64,000 nt of DNA from Tenrec ecaudatus (taxonomy: Eukaryota; Chordata; Mammalia; Afrosoricida; Tenrecidae): the NCBI RefSeq assembly GCF_050624435.1, contig NC_134542.1, forward strand, positions 111,273,677 to 111,337,676, written 5' to 3'. Below, piece by piece: positions 23,758 through 34,560 of the stretch. The translations under genes were made by a program, and so were the position numbers. Every line of letters begins with the position of its first letter. Position 1 is the first letter of the stretch. Under the pieces are notes generated by a model. It was not told the origin of the DNA. It did not search any database and was given only the letters and a program-made list of their open reading frames with translations.

Positions 23758-25526
23758 AATTCTAAAATATTTAAAATTTAACCATGAAATTGTCTATTTT
23801 CTGAAGGTCAATAATTTTGAGGAAAAAATCAGACTTTCATATCCAATTGGTCGCTTTTTGCGATCAGAAACAAATCTCATATTTAATGCTACATGGACAA
23901 ATCCTGGGGCAAGAAGAGGAGGGAGAACAATGGAAGAAATCCCCACACAGAGGGAGGCGGAGGGCAGAAAAATCACCTTCCATTTATCAATAGTTTTCAA
24001 AAGGGAAACAATTCCCAACACAGGGAGAAATAGACAGTAAAAGAGAATGGAGCGAGCTGAAGGGGATTTTCATACAATTCCTACAAATGAATGAATTGAT
24101 CGTTGAAATGGCTGGAAGAATCTAACTAGTTCTCTGGTCACATGGCAAGAGTGTGATGCACTATTTATAAAAAGGTAGGTCTGTTAATAAAAGCCAGACA
24201 ATAACAGAAGATCTGCCATCAGTAGTAAAATACAAAACAATGAACAAAGCCCTTGAATTTTTATCTAGCAAGTGCTCTGAGACTAGCTCAGGGTCCCATC
24301 TGCACCAACTGCATTAGACATAAACCTTAAATCAACTCACTCACTCTGTTCAAAACTCTTTATCTCTCATCTGAATTGAATCCTAGAAACATGAAAAGAA
24401 CTGAGAGAAGAGAGACCAGAAATCGACAGTCCCTCTGGTACCATCAGGATAAAATGCTAATAACATCAAAATGAGGACACTTAAAATAAATCAATAGAAT
24501 TTTTTAATGAATTTAGTATTTCTTCTATATGGATTACCATGCTTAGCACTAGGGGGAAAAGAGAAATGCCCACTTGTTGGAAGCTATTATACTACAGCAG
24601 CAAACACACACATATAGTTCTACTATGAGGAGTGGGGGAAACACTGTCCTCATAAAGGAATCTAACTTACATACAGTTCAATTAAGGTTTTTGAAAAAAA
24701 ATACTGAAAAACAGTCTTGTCTTGAACAGATTTTCCTTATAAGTGTGATTCTGAAAATTGAAAATTCTTTAGGTACCATTTACCTATACAGTTATCTACA
24801 CATTTATCTATACAGTTATCTAGTCCTTCTTGAAATTAATAAGGCTCAGGGAAAACTTCCAGGTGGCACAAGGAAACAAAATAAAAACCCAAGGGGCAAT
24901 GTATAAAGAGTAATAGATAATTGGTTGAGGTTCTAGAGTCAGTCCGTTTAATGATAGGTCATTCAACTAGGGCCTGGGAATCAAGTCTATCCAGCCATAT
25001 GTTTTATAAATAGAATGTTATGGAAATATAAGTAGACTCACTAGTGTATTTTCTCTGGGTGCTTTATGATTTAATAACAGAACTTTGGAATTTCTTCAGA
25101 GACCAGTTGGGACAAAGATCATCTATCATATAGAAGCAAAACCAGTAAAGCACATAAAAAAGTTCATAGAAAATCTTCATTATTGTTCAATTTCATTTTT
25201 CCTCAAATCTCTTAAAACCATTTCCTATGCATGATAGGCATAATTGAAGATATACATGAAAAACATCTATATTTAAACTTAATATGCATATGTAAAATTT
25301 ATAAGTAGATAGATGAGAGATAAAAAGAGACAGAAATTTATCTCAAGGGAATGATTAAAATTTATCTCAAGTTCTAAGTTCATGACCCAGCGAATATCTT
25401 AACTTACATAGTTGAAGAAGCTGATCCCAAGATTGATAGGTCAGATGACAGGCTGCTGGCTGCAGAGACCGATGAAGCCCAGTTATGCTGGAAAGAGGGT
25501 AGGCTGCTTACATACAGGCTTTAGAC
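23758..25526. other. Unassigned interval
   Basis: No gene or clear family. 24,574-24,906 is open for 110 codons but has AT-driven, low-complexity content (repeated tacagttatctacacattt-like units at 24,785-24,822) and no domain. Confidence 0.45.
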
Positions 25527-25656
25527 TCGCTTTGGGGTCCAGTGACCCTTTCATAGGGGTTCCCATATGTAGCAGTAGGAAAATCACAGTTATGAAGTAG
25601 CAACTAAAATAATTTTATGGTAATGGTCGCAGCATTAGGAAGGTTGAGAACCACTG
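25527..25656. mobile_element. SPIN-type hAT MITE, one terminus lost
   Basis: The internal and right part match the copy at 40.3 kb: gtgaccctttcataggggtt, acagttatgaagtagcaact, aaataattttatggtaatgg, gcattaggaaggttgagaac, cactg. The expected left terminus (gttctcaacctgtggg) is absent. The 8-bp flanks ctttagac (25,519-25,526) and ctttagag (25,657-25,664) still look like a hAT target duplication. There is no coding capacity. Confidence 0.85.
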
Positions 25657-25879
25657 CTTTAGAGGCTTGCAACCCCCATGAGCAACATGGCAGGCCACAG
25701 GCTCATGTTCAAATATTGGAGGTCAGATGATAAGGAATCAAATGCAGAAAATGTAGATGATGATAACAAAGCAAATCCAGCCCCAAACAAGAAAATATTA
25801 CTACGTAAGCCATCTAGTTTGGCAGAAACTACTTTTACGACCAGGTAATCTAGGTGCTACTCTGCTATATGGATACTTT

Positions 25880-27383
25880 TAACTTCAAGCCTTTAAGACC
25901 CCAGACACTATATCTTGTGATAGCCAGGCACCATCAGCTTTCTTTACCACATTTGCTTGTGCACGCATGTTGTCTTCAGCAATCTTGTTGGCAGGGTGAG
26001 CATTAGAGAACGGCAGGTTGTTAAACAAAGTGTTCTTGCATTGAGGGAGGGCTTAAGCAGACGCCCAAAGTCCATCCACTTCCTCACTGTATTGCCATAT
26101 AAATATATGTACATAGGCCAATAACTCTATTTTTATGAATTAATATATTTACATATGCACACACCTACGTTTATACCCCTATCCATAGCTTTGCTTCCTA
26201 GATCTTTCCTGTTTTCCTTTTACCTTCCTCTTGTACCACCATCGCATAGTTGCAATTCTGCCTCTTCGTAATTCCTGTCAGCTAGATTGCTGTTGCTCCA
26301 ACACCCCCAGCATCTCTACATGCTCCTCGTTGTTGATCTTAATTCCTAAGTTGTTCCCCCATTGCTCCTCCCTCCAACTCTCTCCAGAACCATCGGTCCT
26401 ATTGCTTTCTCCTTGGGCTTGCTTCCCATGCCTATCATATATAGGTAGGGAAACCAACAATAACGGAGACCAAACAAAAAGAAAACGAAGGATTGAATAT
26501 GAAGAGGAGAGAAAGAAAAACTCACCCAAAAATAAAATGAAAAAGCATACATAATTCCAGGTCTTTCCACTAACCTTTATGATTAACTCTCCACTGACCC
26601 TAGGGGCTTCCAGGAACTGCCCCTCTTAGCCTGAAGTCTATTTGGGGGCCTCCGGGGGGGGGGGCGGGTTGCTGATCTGTTATGTTCCTTTCCTGTTTTG
26701 CCCCACGGGGGGCGGGGTGTTCTGACTGGAGTCATCCCCCACCATGTGTCCCCAGTATTGTCCTCTGTCACAGTATGCTGCAATGAGGGGACAGATCTCG
26801 AGCTATTGTCAGACCTACAGTCCTCTCTGTGCCTTAGCAGCTCCGTGCAGAGACATCGCCCCCAGGCCTCGGTGCACTGATATGAGGTCTAGACCCTCCC
26901 TCTCTCTTTTTCCTTCTTGGATTGCTTCCATCTGGCCTCTCCCCAGCCTGTAAGTTTAGTGCTGCCCTCTGCAGTACATACTTCTGGGGAGGGAATCCGT
27001 TTGGCCCTGGTGGCGGCTAGCTGTATATACCACACTGTTCATGAGTTGCTCCATGTGGTTACGTTGCCCTCAAGGTTTGGCATGCTATGGTTGGGTCTGC
27101 ATGCACTCTCCCATTTCTGTGGAGATATAAGCAATACCCTCTCCCTGGGTGGGTTAGTGCCCGGCTCCCCTGGTGTCATTGTCTCCCACCACCCCTTTTC
27201 TCGTTCCCTATCGTTTCCCCTACTTAGTGTTGGAATAACATGTAAACCTTGTGTTTTGCCTGTCCCTCACCTGACTGCCTGTACCTCAACATTTACAGTG
27301 TGAGATAAGTGACTTTTCTTCTATACCAACTGTGCTGATTATACTGACCTCAGTGGACTCATGTTGTCCCTGTCCTTTTGTGA
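25880..27383 (-). mobile_element. 3' UTR of a long minus-strand L1
   Basis: Continues in the same direction from the ORF2 end at 27,384. In reverse complement its distal part matches the plus-strand L1 3' UTRs at 19.2, 43.2 and 61.1 kb (aagcctttaagaccccagac, ccatcagctttctttacc and the block at 26,080). The sequence stops at about 25,880 before the terminal purine tract and poly-A module, so the extreme 3' end is missing. A G12-14 run on the given strand (26,656-26,669; C-run in the L1 transcript) lies in the upstream third. Several open frames on both strands (60-128 codons) are accidental. Confidence 0.85.
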
Positions 27384-29785
27384 TCAACTAACTTTACTTA
27401 GCATCTTTTCTTCCAACTCTTTCCATGAGACAATGTGCTTCATGTAATCATTAATGCATTTTAGTGATGCATAGTACTCCATTGTGTGCATGTGCCAGAG
27501 TTTTCTAATCCACTCATAAAGTGATAGAAATTTAGCTTGTTTCCTATTCTTTGTGACCGTCAATTGTGCCACAATAAACATAAGAGCACAGACAACTGGT
27601 AGTGGTCTATTTCTTGCGTCTTCTGGGTATATGCCCAGGTGAGGGATTGCTGGGTTATAGGGTAACTCAATTTCCATTTGCGTTAAAATCATCAGATTGC
27701 TTTTCATAGAGGCTTTATGTATCTACATGACCACCAGCAATGGAGAAGAGGTGTCATCTCACCATATCCCTTCCAACATTTGTTGCTTTCTGATTTGGGC
27801 TATCCTTAAGGGCGTTCGGTGGTATCTCATGATTGGTTTTCTTTGCATTTCTCTGATGGCTAAGGATTGGAAGCATTTTCTCATATGTTTATTTGTAAGT
27901 CAGGTCTCCTTCCTAGTGAAACTTCTGTTCAGGTCATTTGCTCACTTCCTTAGGGGATTCGTTTTTCTCCATTTGCAGGCTAGCAGGGTATTATATATTT
28001 TAGTAATAAATTCTTTGTTGTGTCATTGCTAAAAATACTCTCCCAGCTTCATCTCTGTGTGTATCTTTCCCTATTTCAGTGACCTACATATTCCCTGTGC
28101 CAAGGTTCTTAGGTTTTCTGTGTTGATGGTCCTGATAGTTTGAGGTTTTACTTCTAGTACGGTGGTAAAATTTTAATTTATTCTTGTGCATGTGGTGAGG
28201 TAAGAGTCTTGTTTCATTTTTGCGTAGGTGGATATCCATTGTTTCCAGCACTGCTTGTTAAAGAGGGCACCCACCTCCCACTTGATGTTTTTGGGGCTCT
28301 TGGTGAAGATTAGTTGTCTATATGCTGATGGTTTTATTTCTGGGTTCTCTGTTCTTTTCCCTTGGTCTGAGTATCTGTCGTTATTCTAGGACCATGCTGT
28401 TTTGTCCACTGTGGGTAGGTAGTAGGTGTTGAAGTAAGCTAAAGCAAGCCCTATGCCTTTGTCCTTCTTCTTGAGGAGTTCTCTGCTACTTCTGGGCTTC
28501 TTTCCTCCCCGTTTGAGATTGGTGGTCAGTTTTTACAATTCTTTAAAAAATGTTATTATTTAAATTGGTTATCCCGATTTACATTTAAGGATTAAACTTA
28601 TATAGTGCCTTGGGTAACATTGAAATCTTTACTATATTGAATCTTCTGATCCTCGAACACAGACTATTCATCCATTTGTGGAGGTTGCTTTTAGTTTCCT
28701 GTGGTAAGGTCCTGTAGTTTTCCTTGTGCAAGTCTTGTTTTTGTTTTTGCTGTTGTTAGATATATAACTAGTTATTTCAATTTGTTCTTGGTTATTATGA
28801 AGGGTACTGCCTTCTTGGTCTTGTCCAATGTATATACCAAATAGACTTCTGCTGTTGATCGTTTATCCTGCCACTCTTTCATGTTCCTCTATTGCTGCCA
28901 GTGCTCCTGTTGGGGAGGTTTTGTGATTTTCAATGTATAGAATCATGCTGTCTACAAATAACGATAGTTTCACCTCCTTCGCTCCAAACTGGATACCTTT
29001 AATGTCCTTCAGCTGCATCATGTTGTTATCTAGGACCTTCAGTACAATGTTTAATTGAAGTGGGGACCAGGGGTGTCCTTGTTTGGTCCCCTTTTCCAGT
29101 GGGATTATTTTTGTCTTTTCTCTATTGACTGTGATGTTGGCTGTTGGCTTTTTGTAGTTTATATTAACTTGAGGGATTTTCCTTCCAATTCTATCTTCTT
29201 GAGTATCTTAATTAGGAATGGGTGTTGGATGTTGTCAAATGTATTTTCTGTATCTATCAATATTGTTCTGTGATTCTTATCTTTTTGTTTATCAATGTGC
29301 TGAATAATGTTCATGGACTTTCAGATGTTGAACCGTCCCTACATGCATGGAATGAGTTCCACCTGATCATGCTGGATGATATGTTTTATATACATTTGAA
29401 TTCTATTGGCTAATATTTTGTTAACAATTTTTATAGCTATGTTCATGAGAGATATTGAACTACAGTTCTAGATTTCTATGGGATCCTTGCCTTGTTTGGG
29501 TTTCAAAGTTATACTGGCTTCACAGAATGAGTTTGAGAATTTTCCCTCTTATTCTATGCTCTGGAATAATTTATGGAGGAGCAGTGTCGATTTTTCCCTG
29601 AATGCTTGATAGAATTCTCCCATGAATTTGTCTGGTCCAGGAGCATTATTTGCTGGTACTATCTTGATAACCATATCTATTTCTTCTTTTGCTGTGGTTC
29701 AGGTTCTTGACTTCTTTCTAGGATAATCTAGGCAGGCAATTTTTTCCACAGGTATCTGTCCATGTCTTCCATGTTGAATTCATTA
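27384..29785 (-). pseudogene. L1 ORF2 remnant, RT C-terminal half to C-terminus
   Basis: Non-LTR retrotransposon ORF2 (endonuclease/reverse transcriptase) pseudogene. The last 107 codons are open (27,384-27,707) and carry the L1 C-terminal signature: 'YNPAIPHLGIYPED', 'SLYEWIRKLW', 'HTMEYYASL' and a terminal 'SWKELEEKML'. Upstream (28,000-29,780) the order of blocks follows L1 RT and thumb, in broken frames. The catalytic-box region lies near 28,930-28,970 (antisense text cattgtcaacac-type is decayed). The copy is interrupted at 29,786 by a younger insertion and resumes at 31,381. The mRNA-sense product would have cut target DNA and primed reverse transcription; it is now inactive. Confidence 0.85.
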
Positions 29786-31380
29786 GAATACAGATTTTCA
29801 TCACCTCCCTGTGACTCTTTTGTAAAGGGATGTCCAGTTACTTACAGATGGACTTTGGATCCCCAATCTGCAATCCCCCTCATTTACAATGATATGATTT
29901 TATGTTCTTTAATGCCTGATACCTGGTCCCTTTGGTACCTTGTGGTCACACAAGCTGGTGTGCTTGTTCTGTGTGGGCTTTGTTGCTTCTGAGCTAGATG
30001 GCCGCTTGTTTACTTTCAAATTTTTAAGTCCCCAGGCATTATATCTTTTGCTAGCTGGCATCATCAGTTGTCTTCATCACATTTGCTTATGAACCCACTT
30101 TGTCTTCAGCAATGGTGTCAGGAAGGTGGGCATAATGGAATGCCAGTTTAATAGAACAAAATGTTCTTGCATTGTGTAAATACTTCAGTGGAGACCCAAT
30201 GTCTATCTGCTACCTTAACACTAAACCTATATATATATGCACACTGATCTTTTCTCCATCATCATATATAAATATATTTACATATGTGCATGCCTATATT
30301 TAGACCTCTATAAATTCCCTTTGCCTCCTAGTTCATTCCTCTATTTCCTTTTACTTTTCTCTTGTCCCACTATCATGCTCAGCCTTCATTTGGAATTCAG
30401 TAATTTCTCTCCATTACATTGCCCTTGATCAATCCCTACAAGGCCAATGATACACCCCTTGCCCCTGATTTTTGATCACTTGTTGGTCCCTTGTCCCTGA
30501 GTTGGTCAACACCACCTCCTTTCCCCCACCTCCCAGTCTCCCGTGTTCCCCCGCAACCATTGGTCCCATTGTTGTTTTCTCCTCCAGACTATTCATCCAG
30601 CCTATCGTATCTTGATAGACCTGCAGAGATAATAATATGCACACAAAATGCATAGAAAATCAAAACAACAATAAAAATGCCAAAAAATAATAATAATAAA
30701 TAAATAATGATTTTTTAAAAGAAAAATAAAAACCTGTAAATAGTTCCAGGTCTGTTTGTTGACCTCTAGGAGTATCCTCCAGTTGAGTTGGATGAGGTGA
30801 CACGCCCTGGCCCCAAGGGTGCAGTATAGCAATGATGAAACATACAACATTCCTCTAGTTTTTAAATACTTCCTACTCCCCCACTATCATGATCCAAATC
30901 CTACCCTACAAATCCAGCTAGACCAGAAGATGTACACTAATACAGATAGGAACCAGAAACACAGGGAATCCAGGACAGATGATCCCTTCAGGACCAGTAC
31001 TGAGAATGGTGATACCAGAGGGTGGAGGGAAGGTGGTTTAGAAAGGGGAAACTGATTACAAGGATCTAAATATAACCTCCTCCTTCGGGGATGGACAACA
31101 GGAAAGCGGGTGAAGGAAGACACTGGACAGTGAAGGAGACATTGGACAGTATAAGACATGTCAAAATAATAATAATTTATAAATTATTAAGGGTTCAGGA
31201 GGGAGGGTGGAGCAGGGAAGGAAGAGAAAAATGAGGAGCTGATACTAAGGGCTTAAGTAGAAAGCAAATGTTTTGGGACTGGTGAGGGCAACAAGTGTAC
31301 AAATGTGCTTGACACAATAGATAGATGTATGGATTATGTTAAGAGTTGTGTGAGCCTCCAATAAAATGATTTTTAAAAAA
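29786..31380 (+). mobile_element. Younger L1 3' end with 5' inversion inserted in L1 ORF2
   Basis: Two blocks of the same L1 3' UTR lie head to head. The right block (about 30,815-31,380) is plus strand: ggtgcagtatagcaatgatg through the purine tract to ccaataaaatgatttttaaa and a short poly-A. The left block (about 29,800-30,795) is the reverse complement of the adjacent upstream UTR (gataggctggatgaatag-sense down to ggatccaaagtccatctg). In consensus order the left block ends where the right block begins, as expected for twin priming. Target-site match: agaataca at 29,785-29,792 and 31,380-31,387. Confidence 0.85.
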
Positions 31381-32690
31381 GAATACAAACATTCATAGTA
31401 CTTTGTGATTATTTTTTTTAATCTTGTTGGGGTCTGTTGTGATTTCCCCAGTTCTATCCCTCACCCTGGCTATTGATGTTTTCTCCTTTCTTTCCTTGGT
31501 TAGGTTTGCCAGCAGTCTGTCGATTCTCTAAATTCATTCAAAGAACCAGCTTTTTTTTTTTGCTGCATTGATTGTTCGCATTGTTCTCTTTGTTCCCACC
31601 AATTTAACTCTTCCCTGATTTGTATTATTTATTTTCTTTTGCTAATGGAGGGGTTTTCTGTTGACTCCGTTCCAGTTGCTAGAGGTTTTGTCATAGCATA
31701 TCAGTCATAAATCTCTGTTCCTTTTTCATATATCCATTAATTGCATTGAACTTCCTCTGATAACTGCTGTAATTGTATCCCATAGGGTTTTGTACATTGT
31801 ATTCTCATTCTCATAAGTTTCTAGAAAGTTCCTAATTTCCTCTCTAATCTGGGCCAGTACCCATTCATGTTTCAGAAGATTGTTTTTCATCCTTCAATGG
31901 TTTAACCTTGTTTTTCTGGTCATCCTTTTTTAATATCCAGTTTTATGGCACTGTGGTCTGAGAGGGATGTCTGAGTAAACTCTGGGTTTTAATTTATTCA
32001 GGCTTGACTTGTGTCCAAGCATGTAGTCTGTTTTTGAAAATGAGCCACGTGCACTTGAAAATAATGTGAATTACTTTGCATGTTGATGGAAAAATTTCTA
32101 CATCTATCAGGTCCAGTTGTCTAACTGTATTGTTTATCCCTGTAGCTTCCTGGCTGAGCTTCTTACCCAGTGATCCCTTTTTCTCTGATAGCAGTGAATT
32201 ATAGTCACCTACTATAATTTTTGAGTCTGTGATTTCTTTTTTCATCTTTTGAATAGTTTGTTTGATGAATTCTATGTGTCTATTGTTATGTGTGTATATA
32301 TTTATTATGCTCACTGATTCCTGGTCTACTGATCCTCTGAGCATTAGATAGTGCCCATCCATGTCTTTTGTCATGGTTTGCACCTTGAGGTCAATTTTGT
32401 CAGAGATTAGAATTACAACCCCTGCAAAATTTTAGGTGCTCTTTGCCTGTTATATTTTCTGCCAGCCTTTTATTCTTAATCTATTTTTTGTCTGCAAGCT
32501 TAAGATGTGTCTCTTGCAGACAACAGGTAGATGGGATATGCTTTCTGAGCCAGTCAGCTAACCCTTGTCTTTTAATGGATGAATTCAGGTCATTGACTTT
32601 CTGAGTTATTATCACCATTGTGGATTCAATGTTGTCATCGTGTAACTTTTTGTATTGGATGTTTTCCCATCGCCCTTGATATCAGTGTGC
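31381..32690 (-). pseudogene. L1 ORF2 remnant, endonuclease domain
   Basis: Upstream continuation of the minus-strand L1 ORF2. An open segment at 31,994-32,383 reads 'SIINIYTHN' and 'KIIVGDYNSLLS', the latter equivalent to the GDFN catalytic loop of L1 AP-like endonucleases; here it is GDYN. It continues with 'TGINNTVRQLDLIDVEI', equivalent to the LIDiwR segment. Frames are broken on both sides. The ORF2 start should lie near 32,650-32,690, close behind the ORF1 end. Confidence 0.85.
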
Positions 32691-32695
32691 TGTGT

Positions 32696-33116
32696 TTATA
32701 TGGGGACTTCATTCTTGCCATCTTTTCTCTCTGAGGGAATGTTTTCCTGGTAGTTGTTTTCAGCATATTGATTTCTGGTTGGAGTTGTACTATGTGGCAT
32801 TCTTCTGTTTGTGCTTGGTGGATGTTGGTTTTCTGACCATGGTGAGTTGGAAAGGATTTGTTGCAGGGTTGGGTGTCTTATTGAGTATTCTTTGCATTTT
32901 TCCTTGTCCAGAAAGACGCTTACTTCATCAACTACTAAATAGTTTCTCAGGGGAGCAGATTCTTGAGTTGGCATTTTTTTCTTTCAGCTTTTGGAAGAAG
33001 TTACTCCACTCTCTCCTCTTCGTTGTTCTTTTAAAATCCTTGCTAATTTATTATTTCATTTGTGCTGTTGGTATCTGTCTGTCTCTCTCTATATATATTT
33101 CTTGTCATCCGCAGTA
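32696..33116 (-). pseudogene. L1 ORF1 C-terminal remnant
   Basis: An open segment at 32,696-32,974 contains 'VFLDKEKCKEYSIRHPTLQQ', which by position and pattern (K-rich, conserved R-P-x-LQ) is the end of the L1 ORF1 RNA-chaperone C-terminal domain. A 3' extension ('NYQENIPSERKDGKNEVPI') precedes the ORF2 region. The rest of ORF1 and the 5' UTR are missing: similarity stops near a CT/TA-rich stretch at 33,075-33,116. Confidence 0.65.
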
Positions 33117-34560
33117 AGAGACAGCTACTATGCCCAGACTGCTACATCAAAATCAAAATCTACTTTAACCAGACAAACTTGGAGAGGGCCACCACTCATT
33201 TCTTTAACATCTAATCAAGGATACACAACAATTAAAACCAGTGCAACCAACCTCCATTTTTACTACATGAACTTCAAAGAATGGACTGAGAACACTCTCC
33301 CATCCTCTATCATACCCACCAAGAGACAAGTTGTAAGAGTAAGATAACAATATAAAATCACCAATTAAATACAAATAATATAACACCACAATGTCTTTCA
33401 GACAACAGAACATTTTGCTTCATACAAAGAGTTAAGAGAAAAACTTTAAATCAAGTGGATAAATTTCAGAGCCTGATATAAAAATGGCATTATAGCAACC
33501 TGATAAGGAATTATCAGTAGAACAATGTATAGGTACTTTGAATTTATTAAAAGATTGAGAGTTGTTGGTAAAATTAAAGTCAGGAATACTCTTCAAGAAT
33601 TGATTGACAAAATAAATGAAAAATTATAAATCATACAAAAACAGCAAATAAAAATTCAGATTAGTAGTAAATTTTAGAATAAATAATGTATTGAAAGGCA
33701 AGGGAAAGAACTGAATTGATGAAAGACAGGGACTAAGTGATTTGGGAGGTAATTTTTTTAATACTACCTTCTAAAGAAATAATAAGAAAAAACTGAAGAA
33801 GACCTAAGAATCTCATGGCATATCATCAATGGAAAACGTCACATATTATTAGAATTCCAGGTAAGAATCAATGAAAACCCAAAACACAGGCAAGTGTAAC
33901 AAAGGAATGAAATAGAAGATGCAAATATAAGACTAAGAATTGAAATGTTTGCAAGCCTCCAGCGTTGTTGGGTGTGGAGTAATCCCATGCACTCCTACAG
34001 TACCTGCAAGAGGAGTTTTGAAAGAGTTTGAGGCCTTGCTCCACAATATCTGCAGAGCAAGGTTATAGGAATTCCAGACATCCAGGAACAAAATTAAAAA
34101 TCAAGAAGAAATGCTATTGTAAAACAAATTTTTTTAAGTTATTGGAAAATCTCATCTTTCATTTCCCTTTTTCCAAGAACCGTTTGAAGCCCTGTATATA
34201 GGGAGCACCCATCCAGTTGTCCTTTGCGCTGCTGCTGCTGCTGTTGAAGGCTGGAGGAAAGACACTGGGAGCAGCAAGAGCAATGGGAAGAGGACGTGGC
34301 TTAGGGAGGAGTGGTGTCTGCCAATCTGCTGCTCAGAACCTCTGAGCCCCCATCTAGAGCCATGCCTCTGCCTCACCTGCCTGTGTTCCTCTCATATGCT
34401 TGTGCTGCAAGAGTGTCAATTTGCGGTCTTTAAAATCAGTAAGGGGAAATAATAAACAAAAGGAAGCTCTTTTTCCTGAAAAACAAACAAAATCCCTATG
34501 GGACCATAGACATGTGGCTGGATGCTGCCTGAACAGACATTAAACATCACATCACCTGTA
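33117..34560. other. Unassigned, possibly more old L1
   Basis: A-rich on the plus strand, and leads into the plus-strand L1 ORF2 at 34.6 kb. It may therefore be its decayed 5' part, but I cannot align any block with confidence. A (GCT)5 run lies at about 34,226-34,242. Confidence 0.35.

Noticed and set aside
26640-26720. GC-rich spot as a CpG-island promoter
   Set aside because: It is a G-run inside an antisense L1 3' UTR, too short and with few CpGs.
34226-34242. (GCT)n as a coding triplet repeat
   Set aside because: Too short, no supported reading frame or exon context.
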